From Streptomyces sp. B3I8 (GTDB lineage: Bacteria; Actinomycetota; Actinomycetes; Streptomycetales; Streptomycetaceae): a stretch of 64,000 bases of DNA. Where the stretch lies: positions 2,307,501 to 2,371,500 of the forward strand of contig NZ_JAUSYN010000002.1 of the NCBI RefSeq assembly GCF_030816915.1, written 5' to 3'. The stretch's first letter is position 1. Every line of letters starts with the position of its first letter. A program made the translations under genes and the position numbers. Of this stretch, positions 54,690 to 63,075 are shown piece after piece. The notes under the pieces were generated by a model, which did not search any database, had not been told where the DNA came from, and was given only the letters and a program-made list of their open reading frames with translations.

Positions 54690-55429
54690 ACAATCCACTC
54701 GGCACGGACAGTCCGCTCCTGGCGGGCCAGGACCTGACCAAGGCGCACGGCGCGACACCGGCGCTGCGCGGCGCCTCGATCGAGGTGCGCGCCGGCGAGA
54801 TCGTCGCCGTCACGGGCCCCAGCGGCAGCGGCAAGTCCACGCTGTTGCACTGCCTCACGGGCATCACGCGTCCCGACTCGGGCGCGGTGCGCTACGGCGC
54901 CGAGCGCGTCGACCGGCTCCCGGAGCACCGGCTGAGCGAACTGCGGCGCACGGAGTTCGGGGTGGTGTTCCAGTTCGGCCAGCTCGTCCCCGAGCTGACG
55001 GCGGCCGACAACGTCGCCCTGCCGCTCCTGCTGGCGGGCGCCTCCCGCGCGACGGCGCGGGAACGGGCGGGCGAGTGGCTGGAGCGGTTCGGCGTACGCG
55101 GGCGGATGGAACTGCGGCCGGGCGAGCTCAGCGGCGGCCAGGCTCAGCGGGTGGCACTGGCCCGGGCGCTGGTCACGGCGCCGCGGGTGGTGTTCGCGGA
55201 CGAGCCGACGGGCGCGCTGGACTCGCTGGCCACCGAGCAGGTGATGACGGCCCTGGTGCGCACGGCCCGCGAGGCGGGCACAGCGGTGCTGCTGGTCACG
55301 CACGACGCGCAGGTGGCGGCGTACGCGGACCGCGAGGTGGCGCTGCGGGACGGGGTCCTGGCGCACGAGCCGGGGTGGGCGTCCTCGCCGGTCACCGGAT
55401 CCGGTGCCACGGCGGGGGCGGGCCGATGA
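54686..55429 (+). CDS. ABC transporter ATP-binding protein (MacB/LolD-like)
   Basis: 247 residues. Walker A GPSGSGKSTLLHCL (about residue 47), Q-loop EFGVVFQFGQLVPELTA, signature LSGGQAQRVALARAL, Walker B VVFADEPTGALD, and H-loop VTHDAQVAA. Resembles the FtsX-type (LolD/MacB) ATPases. With the permease it forms an exporter or peptide-sensing transporter. Overlaps the regulator and permease genes by four bases each (ATGA). Confidence 0.94.
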   Translation: MNNPLGTDSPLLAGQDLTKAHGATPALRGASIEVRAGEIVAVTGPSGSGKSTLLHCLTGITRPDSGAVRYGAERVDRLPEHRLSELRRTEFGVVFQFGQLVPELTAADNVALPLLLAGASRATARERAGEWLERFGVRGRMELRPGELSGGQAQRVALARALVTAPRVVFADEPTGALDSLATEQVMTALVRTAREAGTAVLLVTHDAQVAAYADREVALRDGVLAHEPGWASSPVTGSGATAGAGR

Positions 55430-56793
55430 GCACCCCGGGAGCGACGACGGTACGGGCCGACCTGCGGCTGGCCCACGCGCTGGTGCGCGGGTCCGACCGG
55501 CGGGAGTGGTGGCGGCTGCTGCTGACCGGAACGGGCGCCGCCCTCGTCGCCGGGTGCGCGTTGGCCGCGCTCGCCGTCGCGGGGCCGCGCGGGCAGGTGA
55601 GCGTGCCGTTCGCGCACGGTCTGCTGGACCGGCCCGGGGAGCGCCGCGGTGTGGTCGCCGCCCTGCTGCTCCTGCTGGTCCCGGTGCTCGTCCTCCTCGG
55701 CCAGTGCGCCCGGATCGGCGCGGTGCACCGGGACCGGCGGCTGGCCGCGCTGCGGCTGGCGGGCGCCCCCGCGCGCCGCGTGCGGCGGATCGCGGGGCTG
55801 GAGACGGGGCTCGCCTGCGCGGCGGGTTCCACGGCCGCCACCGTGTTCTGCGTCCTGCTCCTGCTGCGCGTCTGGCAGCGCCCGCCGGCCCTGATGTGGG
55901 CGGGGGCCGCGCTGGTCGCGGTGGCGGTGCCGGTACTGGGCGCGCTGGTGGCGGTCCTGGCGCTGCGGCGGGTGATCGCCTCGCCGTTGGGCGTCGTACG
56001 GCGGTCCCGGCCGCGTACCGGTCGGGGCCCCGCCCTGGTGTGCGCGGGTGCGGCGTCGGTGCTGTCGCTCGCGGCGCTCGGCCTGGTGACGGCGGGGGCC
56101 CGGCACGGTGCCGTGTGGACCGCGCTGCTGGTGTGCGCGGTGGTGACGTCGGCGGGCGCGGGCGCGGTCGGGCTGTCCGGGGTCACCGCCCGACTGGTGG
56201 GCCGACGGCTGGCCGGGCGCACCGGCCGCCCCGCGGTGCTGATCGCCGCCGGACGGCTGCGGCAGGACCCCTGGGCGGCGGCCCGCGCGCACGGGGCGGT
56301 GCTGCTGGTGACGGTGGTGGGGACCGGGTTCGTAGGCGTGCGCCGGGTGCTGCTCGACGGGCTGAGCGAGGGGGACACCGGTCGCGGGGCCGGGAACGCG
56401 TCGTTCTACACGGCGGGGTTGAACCTGACGGCCGCCGCGCTGTCGGCCGCCCTCGTGGTCGCGCTGATGGGGCTCGCGGTGCACATCGCCGAGCCGCCGG
56501 CCACGCGGCGGGGGGCGGCGGCCGCGCAGGTCGCGGCAGGGGTGCCGCGCGGGGTGCTGGTGCGGGCGCTGCTGCTGGAGACGGCGCTGCCGCTGGCGCC
56601 CGGGGTGGCTCTCGCCGGGGCCGGAGGCCTGGCGCTCGGCGGGGGGTACGCGGCGCTCGCGGGCGGCGGGGGCCTGCCGTGGGAGTCGCTCGCGGTGCCG
56701 GTGCTGGTGTGGGGCGCGTGCGTCGCCGCCGCGGCGACGGCCGTGCCGGGACTGAAGCGGGGGGTGCGGCCGGGAGAACTGCGCCACGAGTGA
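55426..56793 (+). CDS. FtsX-like ABC transporter permease
   Basis: 455 residues with about ten membrane helices. It contains two FtsX-type repeats; the first has RRLAALRLAGAPARRVRRIAG, the second ends with VRPGELRHE. The partner of the ATP-binding protein; PadR-controlled pairs of this kind in actinobacteria often export antibiotics or peptides, but the substrate is unknown. The ATG overlaps the previous stop (ATGA). Confidence 0.85.
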   Translation: MSTPGATTVRADLRLAHALVRGSDRREWWRLLLTGTGAALVAGCALAALAVAGPRGQVSVPFAHGLLDRPGERRGVVAALLLLLVPVLVLLGQCARIGAVHRDRRLAALRLAGAPARRVRRIAGLETGLACAAGSTAATVFCVLLLLRVWQRPPALMWAGAALVAVAVPVLGALVAVLALRRVIASPLGVVRRSRPRTGRGPALVCAGAASVLSLAALGLVTAGARHGAVWTALLVCAVVTSAGAGAVGLSGVTARLVGRRLAGRTGRPAVLIAAGRLRQDPWAAARAHGAVLLVTVVGTGFVGVRRVLLDGLSEGDTGRGAGNASFYTAGLNLTAAALSAALVVALMGLAVHIAEPPATRRGAAAAQVAAGVPRGVLVRALLLETALPLAPGVALAGAGGLALGGGYAALAGGGGLPWESLAVPVLVWGACVAAAATAVPGLKRGVRPGELRHE

Positions 56794-56861
56794 CGGTGTG
56801 CGGCCGGGGCGGGGCCGGGGGCGTGCGTACGGGGTCCCCCGCACCCCGCCCCGCCTCCGCT

Positions 56862-56960
56862 TCCGTCCGAAGAAGCCGGGTCTCCGTCCGAGGGCCGGGT
56901 CTCCGTCCGAGGGGCCGGGTCTCCGTCCGAGGGGCCGGGTCTCCGTCCGAGGGGCCGGAC
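56862..56960. repeat. 20-bp tandem repeat array
   Basis: Four clear copies of CCGGGTCTCCGTCCGAGGGG (CTCCGTCCGAG at 56882, 56901, 56921, 56941) plus a degenerate first copy. It lies between the convergent permease and HNH genes and can fold; it may stop transcription. Confidence 0.8.
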
Positions 56961-56963
56961 GCC

Positions 56964-57500
56964 CTACGCCGAGATCCCGTCGATGCGGGCCAGCGCGTCG
57001 TCCGCCCCGTACGGTTGCAGGTACGGCAGCCAGCGGGGGTCACGGTGGCCGGTGCCGATGATGCGCCAGGCCAGTCCCGTCGGCGGGGCGGGCTTGTGCC
57101 GCAGGCGCCAGCCCAGTTCGACGAGGTGCCGGTCGGCCTTCACGTGGTTGCAGCGGCGGCAGGAGGCGACCACGTTGTCCCACGCGTGCTGTCCCCCGCG
57201 GCTGCGCGGAACGACGTGGTCGACGCTGGTGGCGATGCCCCCGCAGTACATGCACCGCCCTCCGTCGCGGGCGAACAGCGCCCGCCGGGTCAGCGGCACG
57301 GGCCCCCGGTAGGGAACCCGGACGAACCTCTTCAGCCGGACCACGCTGGGTGCGGGGACTGTGACGGTCGCGCTGTGCAGGAAGGCGCCGGACTCCTCGA
57401 GGCTGATGGCCTTGTTCTCCAGGACGAGGACGAGTGCGCGGCGGAGCGGTACGACGCCGAGGGGCTCGTACGACGCGTTGAGGACCAGGACATGCGGCAC
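56964..57500 (-). CDS. HNH endonuclease
   Basis: 178 residues. HNH motif: RDGGRCMYCGG, then SVDHVVPRSRGGQHAWDN, then VASCRRCNHVKADR, with two CxxC pairs binding zinc. The N-terminus VLVLNASYEPLGVVPLRRAL is typical of the widespread actinobacterial HNH protein that occurs as a lone gene. The biological target is unknown. ATG start. Confidence 0.9.
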   Translation of the reverse strand: MPHVLVLNASYEPLGVVPLRRALVLVLENKAISLEESGAFLHSATVTVPAPSVVRLKRFVRVPYRGPVPLTRRALFARDGGRCMYCGGIATSVDHVVPRSRGGQHAWDNVVASCRRCNHVKADRHLVELGWRLRHKPAPPTGLAWRIIGTGHRDPRWLPYLQPYGADDALARIDGISA

Positions 57501-57833
57501 GGATGGCCTCCTTGGTACGCCGGCGGCGCGTGGCTCGCGCCGGGACGACAGGTAGTCAGTCTCCCCTCATGGCTGCGGGAAGCGCCACCATGTGCCGGTA
57601 ACGGGCTGGGAGTGTTTTCGACCACACCCGAAGCGATTCCCGGACCGTGCTCCCCGCATACGCAGGTGAGCGCCGTCTCTTCTCCCCACATCGGAGGGAA
57701 TCCGCTCAACATGCCCCGTTAGTGTGGTGCCTCCTGCCCGTCCGGTGACCTTCCCGTGATCCGATCGACGCCGGCCGGCCGACCGCTACGGCCGTCCGGC
57801 GCCGGCGGCAGGCCGCACCAGGAGGTATCCGTC
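57501..57833. other. divergent intergenic region between HNH and MscS genes (333 bp)
   Basis: No gene is supported. Presumably contains both promoters; I see no clear hexamer pair. The AGGAGG ribosome site of the channel gene is at 57820-57825. Confidence 0.5.
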
Positions 57834-58964
57834 GTGTCCCCGTCCGCCCTTACGGCGTCCGTCCTCCGGGCGTCCGCCTTCCACGCGTCCGGCGCCGCGC
57901 CGTCGCCGTCCCCCTCCCCGTCCTCGACGGGGAACGCGGCCACGACCACGTTCGAGGACGCCCAGGAGGGCGCGACCAACGCGGCCGGCTGGGTCGAGCA
58001 GAACTGGTCGACCTGGCTCGCGATCGGGCTGCGGGTCCTGCTGATCCTGGCGGTAGCGGTCGTCCTGCGGGCGATGGTGCGGCGGGCCGTCACCCAGCTG
58101 ATCGAGCGGATGAACCGCACCGGCCAGACCGTGGACGGCAGCGGCCTCGGCGGTCTGCTGGTCAACGCCGAGCGGCGCCGGCAGCGCTCGGCCGCCATCG
58201 CCTCGGTGCTGCGCTCGGTGGCGTCCTTCCTGATCCTCGGCACGGCCGCGCTGATGATCCTCGGCGCGTTCCAGATCAACCTCGCCCCGCTGCTGGCGTC
58301 CGCCGGTGTCGCCGGTGTCGCGATCGGTTTCGGTGCCCGCAACCTGGTCACCGACTTCCTCTCCGGTGTCTTCATGATCCTGGAGGACCAGTACGGCGTC
58401 GGCGACACCATCGACGCGGGCGTCGCCTCCGGCGAGGTCATCGAGGTCGGGCTGCGCGTGACGAAGCTGCGCGGCGACAACGGCGAGATCTGGTACGTCC
58501 GCAACGGCGAGATCAAGCGCATCGGCAACCTCTCCCAGGGCTGGGCCACCGCCGGCGTCGACGTCACCGTCCGGGCGGACGAGGACCTGGACCGGCTCAA
58601 GGCCACCCTGGACGCGGTCGCCGAGAAGATGAGCAAGGAGGAGCCCTGGAACGAGCTCCTGTGGGGGCCCATCCAGGTGCTCGGCCTGGACAGCGTGCTG
58701 ATCGACTCCATGGTGGTACGCGTCACGGCCAAGACGATGCCGGGGAAGTCGGTGACGGTCGAGCGGGAGCTGCGCTGGCGGATCAAGCGGGCGTTCGACG
58801 CGGCGGACATCCGCATCGTCGGCGGGGCGACGGCCACGCCGGAGGAGGAGCCGGCCGACCCGACGGCGGCGATGGCCGCGCCGGCCACGCTCGCGGACCC
58901 GGCGTCCCCGCAGGCACAGGCCGCGGAGCCGATCCCGCAGGCCCGGACGGCCCCGCCGAAGTAG
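57834..58964 (+). CDS. MscS-family mechanosensitive channel
   Basis: 376 residues from the GTG at 57834, chosen for its AGGAGG ribosome site; an upstream ATG at 57756 is possible. Three membrane helices, with the pore helix LLASAGVAGVAIGFGARNLV, then the MscS beta-domain DFLSGVFMILEDQYGVGDTI and the cytoplasmic portion EVIEVGLRVTKLRGDNGEIW. It releases solutes on hypo-osmotic shock. The last 45 residues are Ala/Pro-rich. Confidence 0.92.
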   Translation: MSPSALTASVLRASAFHASGAAPSPSPSPSSTGNAATTTFEDAQEGATNAAGWVEQNWSTWLAIGLRVLLILAVAVVLRAMVRRAVTQLIERMNRTGQTVDGSGLGGLLVNAERRRQRSAAIASVLRSVASFLILGTAALMILGAFQINLAPLLASAGVAGVAIGFGARNLVTDFLSGVFMILEDQYGVGDTIDAGVASGEVIEVGLRVTKLRGDNGEIWYVRNGEIKRIGNLSQGWATAGVDVTVRADEDLDRLKATLDAVAEKMSKEEPWNELLWGPIQVLGLDSVLIDSMVVRVTAKTMPGKSVTVERELRWRIKRAFDAADIRIVGGATATPEEEPADPTAAMAAPATLADPASPQAQAAEPIPQARTAPPK

Positions 58965-59114
58965 GGACGGCTCCGACGAAGTGGGCGAGGGACGTCCGCC
59001 GAAGCAGGCAAGGGACGTCCGTCGAAGTGGCAGGGGACGTCCCGCTCCGTGGCCCGGACCGCACCGCTCGTGACACCGTGATCCCCGTCACCGGAGCGAA
59101 GGGCTGCGTACCGA

Positions 59115-60380
59115 ATGAAACTGACCGTGGTCGGCGGCGGATCGACCTACACCCCCGAACTGATCGACGGATTCGCCCGGCTGCGGGACACGCTGCCCGT
59201 GGAGGAGCTGGTGCTGGTCGACCCCGCCGCCGACCGGCTGGAGCTGGTGGGAGGCCTGGCCCGCCGGATCTTCGCGAAGCAGGGGCACGGCGGCCGGATC
59301 GTCACCACCTCCGACCTGGATGCGGCCGTCGACGGCGCCGACGCGGTCCTCCTCCAGCTGCGCGTCGGCGGGCAGGCGGCCCGGCAGAGGGACGAGACCT
59401 GGCCGCTGGAGTGCGGCTGCGTCGGCCAGGAGACCACCGGCGCGGGCGGCCTGGCCAAGGCGCTGCGCACGGTCCCGGTGGTCCTGGACATCGCCGAGCG
59501 GGTCCGCCGCCGCAACCCGCGGGCCTGGATCATCGACTTCACCAACCCCGTCGGCATCGTCACCCGCGCCCTGCTCAAGGAGGGGCACCGGGCGGTCGGT
59601 CTGTGCAACGTGGCGATCGGGCTGCAGCGCAAGTTCGCCGCGCTGCTCGGCGTGGAACCGGCCGGCGTCCACCTGGACCACGTCGGCCTCAACCACCTCA
59701 CCTGGGAGACGGGCGTACGCCTGGGCGGCCCCGAGGGCGAGGACGTCCTCGCCGAGCTGCTGACCGAGCACGGCGACACCGTCGCCGCCGACCTGCGGCT
59801 GCCCCGCCCCCTCCTGGACCGCCTCGGCACCGTCCCCTCCTATTACCTGCGCTACTACTACGCCCACGACGAGGTGGTGCGGGAGCTCGGCACCAAGCCC
59901 TCGCGGGCCGCGGAGGTGGCGGACATGGAGCGCGAACTGCTGCGCATGTACGGCGACCCGGCGCTGGACGAGAAGCCGGAACTACTGGCCCGGCGCGGCG
60001 GCGCGTACTACTCGGAGGCCGCGGTGGACCTCGCCGCCGCGCTGCTGGCCGGCGCGGGATCGCCGTACCAGGTGGTGAACACGTTCAACCGGGGCACGCT
60101 GCCCTTCCTCCCCGACGACGCGGTGATCGAGACGCAGGCCGCGGTCGGCGCGCGGGGCGCGCGGCCGCTGCCGGTCGCCCCCGTGGACCCGCTGTACGCG
60201 GGGCTGATGGCGAACGTGACCGCGTACGAGGATCTGGCTCTGGAGGCCGCCCTGCACGGCGGCCGGGACCGGGTCTTCCGCGCGCTGCTCGCCCACCCCC
60301 TGATCGGCCAGTACGCGTACGCCGACGCCCTCACCGACCGCCTGCTCGCGCACAACCGGGAGCACCTGCCGTGGGCATGA
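59115..60380 (+). CDS. GH4 family glycosidase (6-phospho-beta-glucosidase-like)
   Basis: 421 residues. NAD-binding VVGGGSTYTPELIDGFARL at the N-terminus, VLLQLRVGGQAARQRDE, IDFTNPVGIVTRAL, the metal-site Cys in GLCNVAIG and His in HVGLNHLTW. GH4 enzymes use NAD and a divalent metal for redox-assisted hydrolysis of phospho-glycosides. Adjacent to a sugar kinase gene with four-base overlap (ATGA), so both act on the same sugar. Confidence 0.93.
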   Translation: MKLTVVGGGSTYTPELIDGFARLRDTLPVEELVLVDPAADRLELVGGLARRIFAKQGHGGRIVTTSDLDAAVDGADAVLLQLRVGGQAARQRDETWPLECGCVGQETTGAGGLAKALRTVPVVLDIAERVRRRNPRAWIIDFTNPVGIVTRALLKEGHRAVGLCNVAIGLQRKFAALLGVEPAGVHLDHVGLNHLTWETGVRLGGPEGEDVLAELLTEHGDTVAADLRLPRPLLDRLGTVPSYYLRYYYAHDEVVRELGTKPSRAAEVADMERELLRMYGDPALDEKPELLARRGGAYYSEAAVDLAAALLAGAGSPYQVVNTFNRGTLPFLPDDAVIETQAAVGARGARPLPVAPVDPLYAGLMANVTAYEDLALEAALHGGRDRVFRALLAHPLIGQYAYADALTDRLLAHNREHLPWA

Positions 60381-61408
60381 CGACAGGGGGCACGGACACC
60401 TCTTCCGCACCTTCCGCACTCTCCGTACTCGCCGTCGACGCCGGGAACAGCAAGACGGACGTGGCCGTGGTGACCGCCGACGGGCGGGTCCTCGGCACCG
60501 CACGGGGCGAGGGCTTCCGGCCGCCCGCGGTGGGCGTGGACCCGGCGGTGGACGCCCTCGCCGTCCCCGTGAAGGAGGCGCTGGCCGCCGCCGGGCTGAC
60601 GGCGGTCACGCACGTCTCGGCGTGCCTGGCCAACGCCGACTTCCCCGTCGAGGAGGAGCGGCTCGGCACCGCCCTGCACGCGCGCGGCTGGGGCGCGCGG
60701 ACCGAGGTGCGCAACGACACGTTCGCGCTCCTGCGGGCGGGGGTCACCGAGCCGTACGGGGTCGCCGTCGTCTGCGGCGCCGGCATCAACTGCGTCGGCA
60801 TGCGGCCCGACGGCCGTACCGCCCGTTTCCCGGCGCTCGGACGGCTCTCGGGCGACTGGGGCGGCGGCTGGGGGCTCGCGGAGGAGTCGCTCTGGTACGC
60901 CTCGCGCGCCGAGGACGGTCGCGGCGAGGACACCGCGCTGGCCAGGACGCTCCCCGCGCACTTCGGGCTGTCCACGATGTACGACCTCCTGCAGGCCCTG
61001 CACCTCGGGGAGATCCCTGGGCGCCGCCGCCACGAACTGTCCCCGGTCCTGTTCGCCACCGCCGGGGCGGGCGACCGGATCGCCCGGGCACTGGTGGACC
61101 GGCTGGCCGAGGAGGTGGTGACGATGGCGACGGTGGCCCTGGCCCGCCTGGACCTGCTGGAGGCCGAGGTGCCGGTCCTGCTCGGCGGCAGCGTGCTGGC
61201 GGCCCGGCACCGTCGGCTCGACGACGCGGTCCGCACCCTTCTCGCCGCGCGCGCCCCCCGGGCCACCGCCCGGGTGGTGACCTCCCCGCCGGTCCTGGGC
61301 GCGGCCCTGCTGGGCCTGGACCACGTGGGGGCGCCGGCGGAGGCGAAGGAGCGGGTGCGGGCTTTCTTCGAGGGCGGGTCGGGGGGCGGGAACCGGCACG
61401 GGGGCTGA
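60377..61408 (+). CDS. BadF/BadG-type sugar kinase (N-acetylglucosamine kinase-like)
   Basis: 343 residues of the ASKHA fold. ATP motifs: VLAVDAGNSKTDVAVVTADG, phosphate-2 VVCGAGINCVGMRPDG, and GGSVLAARHRRLDD. Such enzymes phosphorylate N-acetylglucosamine or similar amino sugars. Translationally coupled to the GH4 gene. There is no transporter in this operon. Confidence 0.9.
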   Translation: MTTGGTDTSSAPSALSVLAVDAGNSKTDVAVVTADGRVLGTARGEGFRPPAVGVDPAVDALAVPVKEALAAAGLTAVTHVSACLANADFPVEEERLGTALHARGWGARTEVRNDTFALLRAGVTEPYGVAVVCGAGINCVGMRPDGRTARFPALGRLSGDWGGGWGLAEESLWYASRAEDGRGEDTALARTLPAHFGLSTMYDLLQALHLGEIPGRRRHELSPVLFATAGAGDRIARALVDRLAEEVVTMATVALARLDLLEAEVPVLLGGSVLAARHRRLDDAVRTLLAARAPRATARVVTSPPVLGAALLGLDHVGAPAEAKERVRAFFEGGSGGGNRHGG

Positions 61409-61603
61409 GCCGGCCACCGGCCCGCGGGCCCGGTGAACCGGCACGGGGGCCGAGCGGTCCGGTCGGGCCGGGGAACCGTGCCCGGCCCGCACGCGTATTC
61501 CTCACCGCGGGGCAGTGGGCCCGTCGCGGTGCCGAGCCCTGTTCGGGGACGGCACCGGGCGGCGATACTGGCGCCGGGACGGGTTGACCACGGGGGAGGT
61601 CGC

Positions 61604-63031
61604 GTGACGACGAGTTCGAGGCAGCGGGGCACGGCACCACCGGGCCTCCCGTCCGCGTCGCCCTCCCCGGACCCCGCCACCACCGTCACCGTCGCCCCTA
61701 CCGCCCCCCGCCGCACCGCCTTCGCGGAGGGCTTCGACCGGTTGCGGCACGCCGCCGGCACCGAACCGGGCCGGCTGCGCCTCATCGGGGCCCTGCTCGC
61801 CGCGCTGGTCGTCGCGTTCGGCGCCGTCACCGCCTGGCAGATGACGGACCGCGCCACCGCCGCCGACGACGTCCTGAACCGCAGTCAGCCGCTGAGCGCG
61901 GGCGCAGCCGAGATCTACCGCTCGCTCGCCGACGCCAACACCGCCGCCGCGAGCGGCTTCCTGGCGGGCGGTCAGGAACCGGCCGCGGCCCGCGCGCGCT
62001 ACGAGCGCGACCTGGAGACCGCCGCCACCAAACTGGTCACCGCCGCGGCCGCCGCCGACCCCGGCTCGCCCGCCGCCGCGACGATCGCGAAGCTCAACCG
62101 GCTGCTGCCGCAGTACGAGGGCCTGATCGAGCGGGCCCGTGCCAACAACCGGCTCGGCTACCCGGTGGGCGGCGCCTACCTGCGCGCGGCGAACGCGATG
62201 ATGCAGGACCGCATGCTGCCGGCCGCCCAGGACCTGTACACCAAGGAGAACCAGCGGCTGCGCGCCGACTACGGGGACGCCACCCCGTACCCCTGGCTCG
62301 CGCTCGCGCTGGGCGTCGCCGCGCTCGCCGCGCTGGCCTGGGCGCAGCGGCGCCACTACCGGCGCACCAACCGGGTGCTCAACCGGGGCCTGGTCGCGGC
62401 GACAGCGGCCTCGGCGGTCGTGCTGCTGTGGACGGCCGTCGGCCACACCGTGGCCCGCGCGGGCCTGGACTCCTCCTACGAGCACGGCATCCGCTCGCTG
62501 AGCGTGTTGCACGACGCGCGGATCGCCTCGCTCAACGCGCGCGGCAACGAGAACCTGACGCTGGTCAGCCGGGGCGCGGAGACCAGGACGCTGGCCGACG
62601 GCGACGTCGTCGACCTGTACGACTACGACTTCGGCCGGGAGATGAAGGCGCTCGCCGCGGGTCTCGCGCACGCCGGGACGCTGGCCGACGACGGTGCGGG
62701 CCGGGAGCCGGTCGAGGCGGCCACCGGGAACATGAAGGTGTGGCGGCAGCGGCACGCGGTGGCCCGCGAGGCGGACGACGGCGGGGACTACCAGGGCGCG
62801 CTGGACAAGGTGATCGGCGGCGCGGGGGACGAGTCGACGGGCGAGTGCTTCGACGGCGTCGACAAGAACCTGGGCCGGGCCGTCGACCACGAGGAGAGCG
62901 AGTTCCACCGGGCGGCGGCCGACGGGCGCGACGCGCTGGGCGGGCTGCCCGCCGGCGCGGCGGTGCTGGCGGTGCTGGGCGCGGCGGGCGCGGTGCTGGG
63001 CATCGGCCGACGGCTCTCGGAGTACCGGTGA
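61604..63031 (+). CDS. GlnX-like membrane sensor protein
   Basis: 475 residues. Four membrane helices (RLIGALLAALVVAFGAVTAW about 60-80; WLALALGVAALAALAWAQ about 229; LVAATAASAVVLLWTAVGH about 265; AGAAVLAVLGAAGAVLGIGR near the end) with two extracytoplasmic domains. That matches mycobacterial GlnX, a sensor for aspartate/glutamate working with GlnH and the kinase PknG. The GTG start has GGGGGAGG upstream. The next gene is GlnH-like and a PknG-like gene could follow beyond the window. Confidence 0.7.
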   Translation: MTTSSRQRGTAPPGLPSASPSPDPATTVTVAPTAPRRTAFAEGFDRLRHAAGTEPGRLRLIGALLAALVVAFGAVTAWQMTDRATAADDVLNRSQPLSAGAAEIYRSLADANTAAASGFLAGGQEPAAARARYERDLETAATKLVTAAAAADPGSPAAATIAKLNRLLPQYEGLIERARANNRLGYPVGGAYLRAANAMMQDRMLPAAQDLYTKENQRLRADYGDATPYPWLALALGVAALAALAWAQRRHYRRTNRVLNRGLVAATAASAVVLLWTAVGHTVARAGLDSSYEHGIRSLSVLHDARIASLNARGNENLTLVSRGAETRTLADGDVVDLYDYDFGREMKALAAGLAHAGTLADDGAGREPVEAATGNMKVWRQRHAVAREADDGGDYQGALDKVIGGAGDESTGECFDGVDKNLGRAVDHEESEFHRAAADGRDALGGLPAGAAVLAVLGAAGAVLGIGRRLSEYR

Positions 63032-63075
63032 GGGGGAGAGCGGTGGAAGGAGGAGCGGTGGGAGGAGGAGCGGGA

